Of a DNA stretch of 64,000 bases, positions 15,445 through 26,238 are shown in pieces; position 1 is the first letter of the stretch; each line of letters opens with the position of its first letter. The notes beneath the pieces were generated by a model, which did no database searches, was not told where the DNA came from, and saw only the letters and a program-made list of their open reading frames with translations. A program made the position numbers and the translations under genes. Where the stretch lies: NCBI RefSeq assembly GCF_036014115.1, contig NZ_CP107913.1, positions 5,131,001 to 5,195,000 of the forward strand. Direction: 5' to 3'. The stretch comes from Streptomyces sp. NBC_00448. GTDB lineage: Bacteria > Actinomycetota > Actinomycetes > Streptomycetales > Streptomycetaceae.

Positions 15445-17586
15445 TCAGACGCGGGTTTCGAAGAGGTCGAACCAGATGGATTTGCCGTCGCCGCGGGGCT
15501 CGACGCCCCAGGCGTCGGCGAGTTCCTCGATGAGGAAGAGGCCGCGGCCGGAGGAGGCGAGTTCGCCGGGGGAGCGGGGGTGGGGCATGTCGTCGGAGCG
15601 GTCGGCGACCTCGACGCGCAGGCGGCGGGTGCCGGGCATGCCGATCACCTCGGCGATGAGCACCGCGTCGTCGTCGGTGTGCACCAGGACGTTGGTGATC
15701 AGCTCGGAGACGAGGAGGACCGCGGACTCGAACTGGTCGGGGGATGTCCAGTCGTGCAGCAGGGAGCGGATGTCCTCGCGGGCGGAGCGGATCTGCCCGG
15801 GGTCGGACTGCGAGACGGTGAGGACGGTGCGCCGTATCGGCACCGCGCAGGTCGGCCCGTCGGGGTCGCGGCGCAGCAGCAGCAGCGCGATGTCGTCCTC
15901 GCGGCGGTCGGCGAGCGGCCCGGTGGTGTGGTGGGAGGCGGGGCCGTGCACCGCGCGCACCATGGAGTCGGCGAGCTGCTCCAGATCCTCCGCGGGCCCG
16001 GCCTCGAAGACCTCGCGCAACCGCAGCCACCCGGTGTCCAGGTCGTGCCCGCCGGTCTCGATCAGCCCGTCGGTGCACATCAACAGCACTTCACCGGGTT
16101 CCAGGACGAGCCGGGTGGTGGGGTAGTCCGTGTCGGGCTCCACGCCCAGCGGCAGGCCGCCCGCGGTGCGCCGCATGATCGTGGTGCCGTCGCCGAGCCG
16201 GATCGCGGGCTCGGGGTGCCCGGCGCGGGCCACCTCCACGGTGCCGTCGGACGGGTCCACCTCCAGGTAGAGGCAGGTGGCGAAGCGGACGTCGGGGGCG
16301 CCGCCGGGCTCCTCGGGCGAGGCGTCGGCGCCCAGGCCGGCCAGAAAGCGCGACGTCCGGGAGAGCACCGCGTCGGGACTGTGGCCCTCGGCGGCATAGG
16401 CGCGCAGCGCGATCCTGATCTGGCCCATGATCCCGGCGGCCCGCACGTCATGGCCCTGGACGTCGCCGATGACCAGGGCGGTACGGCCCGACGGCAGGTC
16501 GATCACGTCGTACCAGTCGCCGCCGACCTGGAGGCCGCCACCGGTCGGGACGTAGCGCGCGGCGAGCGCCATCCCGTCGATCTCGGGCTCGCGGGCGGGC
16601 AGCATGGTGCGCTGGAGGCCGTCGGACAGGGCTCGCTCGGACTCGTGCAGGTGGGCGCGGGACAGCGCCTGGGCGAGCATGCGGGCCACCGTGGTGAGCA
16701 CCGACCGCTCGTCGGGGGTGAAGTCGACCCGCTCACGAAAGGCGGCCATCCAGGCGCCGATGGTGGACCCGGCGACGGTCAGCGGGAGGTACGCCCACGA
16801 GGAGCGGCCGTAGGGCTTGATGAGCGGCCAGCTCATCGGATACCGCTCTTCGTACGACTCGGGGCTGGGCAGGTAGACCGCCTGGCCGGTGCGTACCGCC
16901 GTGACCGCGGGATAGTCCGTGGTCAGCGGCATGTCGACCAGAAAAGGGTCGCCGAGTTCCTGTCCATGGTGACCGATCAGCGACAGCCGGTCACCATTGA
17001 TGCCGAAGACGGCCAGCCCGTCGGGGGAGAAGCCGGGCATGGACAAGGTGGCGGCGACCCGCAGCACCTCGGAGGTGGAGTCGGCCTCGGCGAGCGCCCG
17101 CCCGGCGTCCAGCAGGAACGCCTCGCGGGCCCGCCGCCAGTCGCCGCGGGCCTCGTGGTTGCGGGCCAGGCCGGACAGGCCCGCGCTGTGGCCCAGGCCG
17201 TGGCCATGTCCCTGCCGGCCGGCGCGCCCCTGGCCGTCGTACGGCGCGGAGGGCTCGCGGATCTCGTGCAGGCTGCCGCTGAGCAGCGGACCCTGCGGCC
17301 GCAGCCGGGCCCGGACGGTGCGCTCCACCTGGCCGTTCTCGCCGACCACCCGCAGGAGCGCCTCGGCCACGGTGCCCTCGGCGGCGGCGAGCGACACCGC
17401 GCCGGCGAGTGCGACGTAGTCCGCGGGGTGCAGCCGGGCGCGCACCTCCGACGATCGGCGGGTGGCGGCGCCGCCGGACAGTCCGAGCAGGCGCGCCGCG
17501 CGACCGTCGACCGCCACGGTGCCGGTCGATTCGTCCCACTGCCACAGGCCGTAGCCCGCGGCGGCGAGGACGTCCTCTGTGCGCAT
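15445..17586 (-). CDS. PAS-GAF-SpoIIE phosphatase-HATPase signalling protein
   Basis: 713 residues. A PAS-like domain (about 5-105) comes first, with Trp-Gln-Trp-Asp-Glu near 15, then a Gly/His-rich spacer and a GAF domain (about 160-310). A SpoIIE/PP2C domain (about 330-560) has Val-Gly-Gly-Asp-Trp-Tyr-Asp-Val, Val-Ile-Gly-Asp-Val-Gln-Gly-His-Asp and Met-Cys-Thr-Asp-Gly-Leu-Ile-Glu. A C-terminal HATPase_c anti-sigma kinase-like domain (about 590-713) has Glu-Leu-Ile-Thr-Asn-Val-Leu-Val-His and Gly-Arg-Gly-Leu-Phe-Leu-Ile. It joins a sensor, a phosphatase and an RsbW-like kinase in one chain, a combination frequent in streptomycetes. Divergent from aspS. Confidence 0.93.
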   Translation of the reverse strand: MRTEDVLAAAGYGLWQWDESTGTVAVDGRAARLLGLSGGAATRRSSEVRARLHPADYVALAGAVSLAAAEGTVAEALLRVVGENGQVERTVRARLRPQGPLLSGSLHEIREPSAPYDGQGRAGRQGHGHGLGHSAGLSGLARNHEARGDWRRAREAFLLDAGRALAEADSTSEVLRVAATLSMPGFSPDGLAVFGINGDRLSLIGHHGQELGDPFLVDMPLTTDYPAVTAVRTGQAVYLPSPESYEERYPMSWPLIKPYGRSSWAYLPLTVAGSTIGAWMAAFRERVDFTPDERSVLTTVARMLAQALSRAHLHESERALSDGLQRTMLPAREPEIDGMALAARYVPTGGGLQVGGDWYDVIDLPSGRTALVIGDVQGHDVRAAGIMGQIRIALRAYAAEGHSPDAVLSRTSRFLAGLGADASPEEPGGAPDVRFATCLYLEVDPSDGTVEVARAGHPEPAIRLGDGTTIMRRTAGGLPLGVEPDTDYPTTRLVLEPGEVLLMCTDGLIETGGHDLDTGWLRLREVFEAGPAEDLEQLADSMVRAVHGPASHHTTGPLADRREDDIALLLLRRDPDGPTCAVPIRRTVLTVSQSDPGQIRSAREDIRSLLHDWTSPDQFESAVLLVSELITNVLVHTDDDAVLIAEVIGMPGTRRLRVEVADRSDDMPHPRSPGELASSGRGLFLIEELADAWGVEPRGDGKSIWFDLFETRV

Positions 17587-17745
17587 TTTCCTAGTTTATG
17601 GTGCTCCGGAAGGTATGGGCGAATAGATCCCTGTGGAGGGTGGGGGGAGGGGCGCCGGTAGGCTGAGCCCCACCGATTTCCCGACACCACACCACCGACA
17701 CACCTCCGACGACTTCTGTCACATCCCACGCCTAGGACGAAGCTG

Positions 17746-19512
17746 ATGCACCGGTACCGGTCCCACACCTGCGGCGAGCTGCGCGCCACCGACGTCGACA
17801 CCGACGTCCGCCTGTCCGGCTGGCTGCACAATCGCCGCGATCTGGGCGGCATCCTCTTCGTGGACCTGCGCGACCACTACGGCTTCACGCAACTCGTGGT
17901 GCACCCCGGCTCCCCGGTCTACGACCAGCTCAGCGGCCAGTCCAAGGAGTCCGTGCTGCGGGTGGACGGCCGCGTGCTCGCCCGCTCCGCGGAGAACGTC
18001 AACCCGGAGCTGCCCACCGGAGAGATCGAGGTCGAGGTCACCTCGCTGGAGGTGCTGGGCGCCGCCGACCCGCTGCCGTTCCCGGTCTTCCCCGAGGACA
18101 ACGCCAACGAGGAGATGCGGCTGACCAACCGCTTCCTCGACCTGCGCCGCCAGCGCATGCACCGCAACCTCATGCTGCGCACCCAGGTGATCTCCTTCCT
18201 GCGCCGCGAGATGACCGCGCTCGGCTTCAACGAGATGGCCACACCGATCCTGTCGGCCACCTCGCCCGAGGGCGCCCGCGACTTCCTGGTGCCCTCCCGG
18301 GTGCACGCCGGCAGGTTCTACGCGCTGCCGCAGGCGCCGCAGCAGTTCAAGCAGCTGCTGATGATCTCCGGCTTCGACCGCTACTTCCAGATCGCGCCCT
18401 GCTTCCGCGACGAGGACTCCCGGGCGGACCGCTCGCCGGGCGAGTTCTACCAGCTCGACGTCGAGATGAGCTTCGTGGAGCAGGAGGACGTGTTCGGCGT
18501 CATCGAGAAGGTGATGACCGACCTGTTCACCGAGCTGGGTGGCGGCCGCACCGTCACCTCGCCCTTCCCGCGCATCCCGTTCCGCGAGTCGATGCTCAAG
18601 TACGGCAACGACAAGCCCGACCTGCGCACCTCGCTCGAACTCGTCGACGTCTCCGGGATCTTCGCGGGCTCCTCCTTCAAGGCGTTCGCCGGCAAGCACG
18701 TCCGCGCGCTGGCCGTGCCCGACACCGCGGACCAGCCGCGGAAGTTCTTCGACTCGCTCGGCGAGTACGCCGTCTCGCTCGGCGCGCAGGGCCTGGCCTG
18801 GGTGCGGGTCGGCGAGGAGAACAAACTCACCGGGCCGATCGCGAAGTTCCTCACCGAGGACGACACCACCGCGCTGCTGGCCGCGGTCGGCGCCAAGGCG
18901 GGCACCGCGATCTTCTTCGGGGCCGGGGAGTTCGACGAGGTCTCGAAGATCATGGGCCCGGTGCGGGTCGAAGCGGCCCGGCGGGCCGGGCAGTTCGACG
19001 AGAACGTCTTCCGCTTCTGCTGGATCGTGGACTTCCCGATGTTCGAGCGGAACGAGGACACCGGCGCGATCGAGTTCTCGCACAACCCGTTCTCCATGCC
19101 GCAGGGCGGCCTCGAAGCGCTGCGCACGAAGGACCCGCTGGACATCCTCGCCTGGCAGTACGACATCGTGTGCAACGGCATCGAGCTGTCCTCCGGTGCG
19201 ATCCGGAACCACGAACCCGACGTGATGTACGCGGCGTTCGAGATCGCCGGGTACACGCGGGAGACGGTGGAGGCCGAGTTCGGCGGGATGCTGCGGGCGT
19301 TCCACTTCGGCGCGCCCCCGCACGGTGGGATCGCGCCCGGCGTCGACCGGATGGTCATGCTGCTGGCGGACGAGCCGAACATCCGGGAGACCATCGCGTT
19401 CCCGCTCAACCAGAACGCCCAGGACCTCCTCATGGGTGCCCCCTCGGAGGTGCCCGACACCCGGCTGCGCGAGCTGCACCTCCAGCTGCGCAAGCCCGCG
19501 CAGAAGAACTAG
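17746..19512 (+). CDS. aspS: Aspartyl-tRNA synthetase
   Basis: 588 residues, the length of bacterial AspRS. N-terminal OB-fold anticodon domain (about 1-105, [11 protein letters not shown] start), class II catalytic domain with Arg-Phe-Leu-Asp-Leu-Arg-Arg, Phe-Arg-Asp-Glu-Asp (motif 2) and Gly-Val-Asp-Arg-Met (motif 3), and the bacterial GAD insertion (about 280-415). It charges tRNA-Asp, and possibly tRNA-Asn where the organism uses GatCAB. Convergent with metG; the two share the hairpin at 19528-19582. Confidence 0.98.
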   Translation: MHRYRSHTCGELRATDVDTDVRLSGWLHNRRDLGGILFVDLRDHYGFTQLVVHPGSPVYDQLSGQSKESVLRVDGRVLARSAENVNPELPTGEIEVEVTSLEVLGAADPLPFPVFPEDNANEEMRLTNRFLDLRRQRMHRNLMLRTQVISFLRREMTALGFNEMATPILSATSPEGARDFLVPSRVHAGRFYALPQAPQQFKQLLMISGFDRYFQIAPCFRDEDSRADRSPGEFYQLDVEMSFVEQEDVFGVIEKVMTDLFTELGGGRTVTSPFPRIPFRESMLKYGNDKPDLRTSLELVDVSGIFAGSSFKAFAGKHVRALAVPDTADQPRKFFDSLGEYAVSLGAQGLAWVRVGEENKLTGPIAKFLTEDDTTALLAAVGAKAGTAIFFGAGEFDEVSKIMGPVRVEAARRAGQFDENVFRFCWIVDFPMFERNEDTGAIEFSHNPFSMPQGGLEALRTKDPLDILAWQYDIVCNGIELSSGAIRNHEPDVMYAAFEIAGYTRETVEAEFGGMLRAFHFGAPPHGGIAPGVDRMVMLLADEPNIRETIAFPLNQNAQDLLMGAPSEVPDTRLRELHLQLRKPAQKN

Positions 19513-19527
19513 CGCGCAGGCCGTACG

Positions 19528-19582
19528 CACAGCACCGAGCCCGCCCGGCTGCCCTCAGGCGCCGGGCGGGCTCGGTGCTGTG
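19528..19582. terminator. Bidirectional terminator between aspS and metG
   Basis: A perfect 22-bp stem (19528-19549 with 19561-19582, starting CACAGCACCGAGCC) and an 11-base loop. Pairing continues outward after a 2-base bulge. The GC-rich symmetric stem suits termination of both converging genes. Confidence 0.9.
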
Positions 19583-19610
19583 TGCGTCGTGCCGGCCGGC
19601 CGCCGAGCGG

Positions 19611-21353
<1,743 letters not shown>

Positions 21354-21500
21354 TGCAGGCTGCTCCCAATTCGTTGCGCGGAGTGAGTAATTCGTCTACG
21401 GACCGTCAATAGCGTATCTGACCCGAACAGGTGGTAACCGACCGTGGATAAGTCGGTACCGCAACCCGGAAGTTCAGCCCCGAAGATCACCGCGCGTGAC

Positions 21501-21530
21501 TGCACATGCACATGCACGTGCACATGCACG
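21501..21530 (+). promoter_or_regulatory. TGCACATG/TGCACGTG repeat cluster before the DUF397 gene
   Basis: Four 6-8 bp TGCACR(T) units follow one another, including the palindrome TGCACGTGCA at 21513-21522. The same palindrome lies between the HATPase and XRE genes at 22564, so both are candidate binding sites of the XRE protein at 22678. Confidence 0.6.
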
Positions 21531-21589
21531 CGACTTGGCTACGAGTTATGATTCGAGTACCAGACGAGGCACAGGTGTAGGAGTCGCTG

Positions 21590-21826
21590 ATGCGCCGGAC
21601 GCACAACGGAATGGCTGCGGAGGATCTCTCGGAAGCGGTCTGGCAGAAGAGTCGGCACAGCAATGCCAATGGCACCTGCATGGAGTTCGCCGCCCTGCCG
21701 GACGGCGAGGTCGCGGTGCGCAATTCGCGGTTCCCTGACGGGCCCGCGCTGATTTACACCCGAGCCGAGATCGAATCGATGATCATCGGTGTGAAGGCCG
21801 GCGAGTTCGACCATCTCATGCCCTAG
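21590..21826 (+). CDS. DUF397 protein of a WhiJ-type locus
   Basis: 78 residues. It has the DUF397 pattern: Val-Trp-Gln-Lys-Ser-Arg-His-Ser near 18, a Cys-Met-Glu-Phe-Ala (near 31), Val-Ala-Val-Arg-Asn-Ser-Arg (near 42) and Gly-Glu-Phe-Asp at the end. DUF397 proteins pair with XRE regulators of the WhiJ/DUF5753 type and modulate them, with roles in streptomycete development. Here the regulator is 0.85 kb away. AGGAG lies five bases before the ATG at 21590; a start at Met8 is possible. Confidence 0.88.
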   Translation: MRRTHNGMAAEDLSEAVWQKSRHSNANGTCMEFAALPDGEVAVRNSRFPDGPALIYTRAEIESMIIGVKAGEFDHLMP

Positions 21827-21899
21827 CGGACGGACGTCCGACCTGGTAACTGCCTCGATCTCCGCTTCGATCTTCACGTCCGACCGACCGTCCGACCCG

Positions 21900-21990
21900 C
21901 CCGTCCGGTAGCCGGCGTCGGTTTTCCGATGCCGGTCTCCCGGCGCGGGTTCCCCGGCTTCCCGGTCGTCCGGTTTCCCGGCCGTCCGCG
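21900..21990. repeat. Cluster of TTCCCGG/CGTCCGG short repeats
   Basis: Several 7-10 bp pieces (TTTCCCGG, TTCCCGG, CGTCCGG) recur between the DUF397 gene and the HATPase gene, which converge here. The role may be termination; no clear single hairpin dominates. Confidence 0.4.
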
Positions 21991-22019
21991 TCGCTGTCCC
22001 CGTCCCCGCGGGTGGGAAG

Positions 22020-22496
22020 TCAGAGCGCACCGCCGGGCGCGAGGAAAAGCGCCCAGACCACCTTTCCGGCCCCGCTCAGCGGGTGCCAGCCCCAGTTCTC
22101 GCTGAAGGACTCCACCAGGTGCAGTCCGCGGCCGGTCTCGGCGACGTAGTCGGCGTCCTTAGCGATCGGCGCGACCCCGCTGGGGTCGCGCACCGCACAC
22201 ACCACGCGTGACGTCCAGCGCACCAGGCTCAGTTGGACCGGTCTGCCGGGCGTGCCGATCGGCACCGCGTACCGCAGCGCGTTGGTGACCAGCTCGGAGG
22301 CGACCAGTTCCATGGCATCGCGCAGCAGCGGCAGATCCCAGCGCTGAAGGGTGGCACGGGTGAACCCGCGCGCCTCGCGCACCGACGCGGGAGCAGCCGC
22401 CAGTCCGCACGTGGCCCCGTTGCCGGCGGCGAGTCGCTCTGGCGCGAGTACGCCTTGCCATAACGGTTCCAGCACGGCTGCTGCCTCTGCCCTCAT
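22020..22496 (-). CDS. RsbW-like ATP-binding anti-sigma kinase of the WhiJ-type locus
   Basis: 158 residues of HATPase_c fold: N box Glu-Leu-Val-Thr-Asn-Ala-Leu-Arg-Tyr-Ala near 79, then Asp-Pro-Ser-Gly and Glu-Thr-Gly-Arg-Gly-Leu-His-Leu-Val near 129. Such RsbW/SpoIIAB-like proteins bind sigma factors or regulators and phosphorylate antagonists. I prefer ATG at 22496, preceded by GGGGG. The frame is open further up to 22574, where a longer form would begin inside the operator repeats. It is divergent from the XRE gene and convergent with the DUF397 gene. Confidence 0.8.
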   Translation of the reverse strand: MRAEAAAVLEPLWQGVLAPERLAAGNGATCGLAAAPASVREARGFTRATLQRWDLPLLRDAMELVASELVTNALRYAVPIGTPGRPVQLSLVRWTSRVVCAVRDPSGVAPIAKDADYVAETGRGLHLVESFSENWGWHPLSGAGKVVWALFLAPGGAL

Positions 22497-22563
22497 GCGA
22501 GCCCCCGAGGTATCTGCACGGTCACCATGCTCATGGATCAGCACCCCACCATGCAAGGGCGTC

Positions 22564-22597
22564 TGCACGTGCATCTGCAAGGAATTGATGCACGTGA
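22564..22597. promoter_or_regulatory. Two TGCACGTG sites between the HATPase and XRE genes
   Basis: TGCACGTGCAT at 22564-22574 and ATGCACGTGA at 22588-22597, 24 bp apart centre to centre. They match the repeats before the DUF397 gene, suggesting that one regulator controls all three transcription units. Confidence 0.6.
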
Positions 22598-22677
22598 CGA
22601 TGGAGAGTGACTGTATGGGTACTGCGCGCAGCGCATAAGTGGCAGACTGCTGATGAGCTAAGGGCGGAGCGTGACCT

Positions 22678-23544
22678 ATGAGCGCAGGGCAGCCGGGAGG
22701 CGGGTCCATCGTGCGACGAATGCTGCTCGGAGCGCAGTTGCGGCGGCTGCGGGAGTCCCAGGGCATCAGCAGGGAGGACGCGGGCTACTCGATCCGTGCC
22801 TCCGAGTCGAAGATCAGCCGCATGGAACTGGGGCGGGTCAGCTTCAAGGAACGCGATGTCGCGGACCTGCTGACCATGTACGGAGTGACGGAGGAGGCCG
22901 AGCGGTTGGCGATGCTGGGACTGGTCCGGGAGGCCAACGCGGCCGGCTGGTGGCACGGGTACGGCGAGGTGATGCCGACCTGGTTCCAGACGTACGTCGG
23001 GCTGGAGGAGTCGGCGGCGCTGATCCGTACCTTCGAGGTGCAGTTCGTGCACGGCCTGCTGCAGACCGAGGACTACATAAGGGCCGTGATCCGGCTCGGA
23101 CACCCCGGCGCGGCCGACTCCTGGGTGGAAAGACGAGTCGGCCTACGCCTGGAGCGGCAGAAGCTCCTCGTCTCCGAGCGGGCACCCCACTTCGTATCGG
23201 TGATGGACGAGGGCGCCCTGCGCCGCGCGTTCGGCGGACCGAAGGTCATGCGGGATCAGGTCGGCCACCTCCTCGAAGCGGCCGAGGCGTCCAACGTCGA
23301 CGTACGTATCCTGCCGTTCGCGACCGGCGGCCACGCGGCGGGCGGCGGTGCCTTCACGCTGCTGAGCTTCCCCGAGTCCGATCTGCCCGACCTGGTCTAC
23401 CTGGAGCAGCTGACCGGCGCGCTCTACGTCGACAAGCACGACGAGGTGGTCGAGTACACCAAGGCGATGGACGCGCTGGACCGGATCGCCCTGGACCCGG
23501 CCCGGTCGGTGGACTGGCTGCGCGCCCTCCAGCGCGAACTGTGA
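22678..23544 (+). CDS. XRE-family regulator with DUF5753 domain (WhiJ type)
   Basis: 288 residues. The N-terminal HTH (about 15-75) has Leu-Arg-Arg-Leu-Arg-Glu-Ser-Gln-Gly-Ile-Ser-Arg-Glu-Asp-Ala-Gly and Ser-Glu-Ser-Lys-Ile-Ser-Arg-Met-Glu. The DUF5753 effector domain (about 100-285) includes Tyr-Val-Gly-Leu-Glu near 102 and Leu-Pro-Phe-Ala near 206. These regulators work with DUF397 and HATPase partners, which are all present here. GGAG lies nine bases before the ATG at 22678. It probably binds the TGCACGTG sites in its own promoter and in that of the DUF397 gene. Confidence 0.92.
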   Translation: MSAGQPGGGSIVRRMLLGAQLRRLRESQGISREDAGYSIRASESKISRMELGRVSFKERDVADLLTMYGVTEEAERLAMLGLVREANAAGWWHGYGEVMPTWFQTYVGLEESAALIRTFEVQFVHGLLQTEDYIRAVIRLGHPGAADSWVERRVGLRLERQKLLVSERAPHFVSVMDEGALRRAFGGPKVMRDQVGHLLEAAEASNVDVRILPFATGGHAAGGGAFTLLSFPESDLPDLVYLEQLTGALYVDKHDEVVEYTKAMDALDRIALDPARSVDWLRALQREL

Positions 23545-23547
23545 GGC

Positions 23548-23569
23548 GCGGGGCCGGTTCCGGCCCCGC
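23548..23569 (+). terminator. Hairpin after the XRE gene
   Basis: GCGGGGCCGG and CCGGCCCCGC form a 10-bp stem around two bases, starting 3 bp past the stop. Confidence 0.6.
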
Positions 23570-23781
23570 CCCGCCGGTGCTCCGCGCGCCTGAAAGACAA
23601 CGGTAAGGATCGCGCTTCCGCGGTCCCCTTCCTTCGAAGTCCCCGGCAACTACAGTGGCTTGCCGGGTGCCGGCCCGATCCCCGATGGGCGATGTGACCT
23701 GCGTCATATATCCGCTCAGGGAGAGCTGGTAGAAGTTGGGGCTTCGTGTGTCGCGAAGGCCGCCGGACCGAAGGTGTGGGG

Positions 23782-25239
23782 ATGGGCGTTCGTGGGCGTA
23801 AGCCCAAGCGGAGCCGCAAGCGCTGGATCATCGCGATCGCGGTCTCCTTCGTCCTGCTGGTCGTCGGCGGCGCCGGGGCGATCTACTTCAAGCTGAACGC
23901 CAACATCTCGACCTTCGACTCCGCCGGCCTCAGCAAGGACCGCCCGGAGGCCGAGCAGGCCGACGCCAACGGGCACAAGGCGGAGAACGTCCTGCTGATC
24001 GGCTCCGACACCCGCTCGGGCGACAACGCCAAACTGGGCGGCAAGGGCACCTCCGGCGACATCGGCCGCTCGGACACCACGATCCTGTTGCACGTCTACC
24101 CCGACCACAAGCACGCGGTGGGCATCTCCATCCCGCGCGACTCGCTGGTGGACGTCCCGCCCTGCCTGCTGCCGGACGGCAAGTGGTCGGCGGAGCAGCC
24201 GAGCGCGATGTTCAACTCGGCCTTCTCCGTGGGCGACACCGCCAAGGGCAACCCGGCCTGCACGCAGAACACCGTGGAGAAGCTCTCCGGGATGCGTGTG
24301 GACCACACCATCGTGGTCGACTTCGAGGGCTTCGCCGCCATGACCTCGGCCGTGCACGGCGTCGACGTCTGCGTGCCCAACGACATCTACTCCGGGGACA
24401 TGAACCCCAACCTCGGGTACAAGGGCAAGCTCGTCCTGCACAAGGGCATGCAGAACCTGTCCGGGCAGGACGCGCTGGACTACGTACGGATGCGGCACGG
24501 CATCGGCGACGGTTCCGACGTCGGCCGGATGCTGCGCCAGCAGGCCTTCCTGTCCGCCCTGATAGCCAAGGTCAAGGGCGAGGGCATGAACCCCACCACG
24601 CTGCTGCCGCTGGCCAACGCGGCGACCAAGTCGCTCACCGTGGACCCGGGGCTCGGCACCGCGGCGAAGCTGATGGCCTTCGGGCTGTCGCTGAAGAACG
24701 TCGACCTGGACAACATCCAGTTCATCACCGCGCCCTGGAAGTACGCCGGGGCGCGGATAGACCTCGTCCACCCGGACGTGGACGACCTGTTCGCGGAACT
24801 GCGGGCCAACCGCACGCTGAACGGGACGAACGCCTCCGGCCAGGTCACCCCGAAGGCCACCCCGGCGCCGACGGTCGACGGCTCCGGCATCGCCGTCGCC
24901 GTCTACAACGGCACGACCACGGACGGGCTGGGCGGCAAGGCGTCGGACAAGCTGACGAAGTCCGGGTTCACCGTCACCGGCACGTCGACCGCGCGGACCC
25001 AGGACCACGCGACGACCGTCATCGAGTACGGCTCCGCGCAGGCCGATCAGGCCCAGTCGCTCAAGAAGCTCTTCCCGGGGTCCCAACTGGAGCCGCTGAG
25101 CATCAGCGGGATCAATCTGGTGGTCGGCGCGGACTACGCGAAGTCCGCGGGCTCCACGCCCAAGCAGCTCTCCAAGTCCGTCACCGACTCCGCCCGCAGC
25201 GCCTCCAGCAACCCCTGCGACAAGCTCTCCTACGGGTGA
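23782..25239 (+). CDS. LytR-CpsA-Psr (LCP) cell-wall ligase
   Basis: 485 residues. A basic N-terminus, one membrane helix (about 14-36), an LCP domain (about 80-250) with Leu-Leu-Ile-Gly-Ser-Asp-Thr-Arg, Arg-Ser-Asp-Thr and Ile-Pro-Arg-Asp-Ser, and a LytR_C domain near 365-455. LCP enzymes attach polymers such as teichoic acids or arabinogalactan-like glycans to peptidoglycan, outside the membrane. ATG at 23782 follows GTGTGGGG. Convergent with the PPOX gene at 25267. Confidence 0.93.
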   Translation: MGVRGRKPKRSRKRWIIAIAVSFVLLVVGGAGAIYFKLNANISTFDSAGLSKDRPEAEQADANGHKAENVLLIGSDTRSGDNAKLGGKGTSGDIGRSDTTILLHVYPDHKHAVGISIPRDSLVDVPPCLLPDGKWSAEQPSAMFNSAFSVGDTAKGNPACTQNTVEKLSGMRVDHTIVVDFEGFAAMTSAVHGVDVCVPNDIYSGDMNPNLGYKGKLVLHKGMQNLSGQDALDYVRMRHGIGDGSDVGRMLRQQAFLSALIAKVKGEGMNPTTLLPLANAATKSLTVDPGLGTAAKLMAFGLSLKNVDLDNIQFITAPWKYAGARIDLVHPDVDDLFAELRANRTLNGTNASGQVTPKATPAPTVDGSGIAVAVYNGTTTDGLGGKASDKLTKSGFTVTGTSTARTQDHATTVIEYGSAQADQAQSLKKLFPGSQLEPLSISGINLVVGADYAKSAGSTPKQLSKSVTDSARSASSNPCDKLSYG

Positions 25240-25266
25240 GCGGTCCGCCCGGGCTTGCCGGGCCCG

Positions 25267-25707
25267 TCAATCCGACACGTTCGCCTCGGCCGTGAGTCGG
25301 TCGATGCGGGCCCTGACGAGGTACTCGCCGGGTACGGCGTTGCGCGCGCCGAACTCCGCGGCGCGCTCCACACCCATGTAGCGCGCACCGATCCGGGTGC
25401 CCCAGTCCTGGAGGGCCACCGGGTCGTCCAGCAACTCCGCGGTGCACTCGAAGAGCACGAAGGAGTAGGGCGGCTCCTGGTCGTCCACGCAGAGGGCGAA
25501 GTGCGGGTCGCGCCGGAGCGCGCGGCCCTTGAGGGTGTCCTGCCCGGTCATGAAGACCACGCGGACGTCGGCGGGGTCCGCGTCGTCCAGGACGAACCAG
25601 ACAGGGGTGACGTGCGGCCGCCCGTTCTTGCGCTGGACGGCGATCTTTCCGGTGCGAGTGCCGGTCGTGGCGAACTCGCGCCACTCCGCCTCGGTCATGT
25701 GCGCCAT
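25267..25707 (-). CDS. PPOX-class F420/flavin-dependent oxidoreductase
   Basis: 146 residues, single split-barrel domain: Thr-Gly-Lys-Ile-Ala-Val-Gln, His-Val-Thr-Pro-Val-Trp-Phe-Val near 37 and Arg-Ala-Leu-Arg-Arg-Asp-Pro near 67, as in actinobacterial F420-dependent PPOX enzymes. The substrate is unknown. Met4 is an alternative start. Confidence 0.88.
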   Translation of the reverse strand: MAHMTEAEWREFATTGTRTGKIAVQRKNGRPHVTPVWFVLDDADPADVRVVFMTGQDTLKGRALRRDPHFALCVDDQEPPYSFVLFECTAELLDDPVALQDWGTRIGARYMGVERAAEFGARNAVPGEYLVRARIDRLTAEANVSD

Positions 25708-25794
25708 GGCGAAAGGTTAGTGCCGCACCACCGTGCGTGACGCGCGGCGCGGCGGCGCGCGTACGCCACCGGTCCGTGCGCGGTCGGCGCGCGG

Positions 25795-26025
25795 TCAGCC
25801 CACCGCCTTCGCGGGCGAGGCGCCCCGCACCTCCAGGCCGTCGAGCAGTTCGGCGGTGGCCGCGGCGACGGCGGCCACGGCCGCGTCGAAGACCTCCTGG
25901 TTGTGCGCGGCGGGCGCGCGGAACCCGGAGACCTTCCGGACGTACTGGAGCGCGGCGGCGCGGATGTCCTCGTCGTGCACCTCGGGGACCATCGGCGGAC
26001 GCAGGGTCTTGATGCTTCTGCACAT
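25795..26025 (-). CDS. DUF2277 protein
   Basis: 76 residues starting Met-Cys-Arg-Ser-Ile-Lys-Thr-Leu-Arg, with Ala-Ala-Ala-Leu-Gln-Tyr-Val-Arg-Lys-Val-Ser-Gly near 29: the DUF2277 pattern, a small helical family of unknown role. It is upstream of and divergent from the chitosanase gene, 213 bp apart. Confidence 0.85.
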   Translation of the reverse strand: MCRSIKTLRPPMVPEVHDEDIRAAALQYVRKVSGFRAPAAHNQEVFDAAVAAVAAATAELLDGLEVRGASPAKAVG

Positions 26026-26141
26026 GCCTCCAGTGTGCCGCGCGGGTCCGACATGGGGCGCGGGTGGCAGATGGGGAGCGTGCGAATCGATCCGGTCCGC
26101 CCCCTTGGCGGGCGGCCTCAGTGGTGCTTCAATGCTGCGCA

Positions 26142-26164
26142 TAGTTAGGAACCTTTCCTAACTA
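26142..26164 (+). promoter_or_regulatory. Chitosanase operator (CsnR-like palindrome)
   Basis: Inverted repeat with 10-bp arms (TAGTTAGGAA and TTCCTAACTA) around CCT, 75 bp before the chitosanase start. Streptomycete GH46 chitosanase genes are controlled by the ROK-family repressor CsnR through a conserved palindrome; that this is such a site is inferred. Confidence 0.7.
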
Positions 26165-26238
26165 ATGGTAAGTCCCAGCACAGCAACCGCAGTTGGCCGC
26201 TGCCCGGAACCGGGTCGTGGCCGGAAACGGAGACGCAC

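Noticed and set aside
15580-17661. 693-codon plus-strand open frame
   Set aside because: Antisense to the PAS-GAF-SpoIIE gene, which has four well-placed domains.
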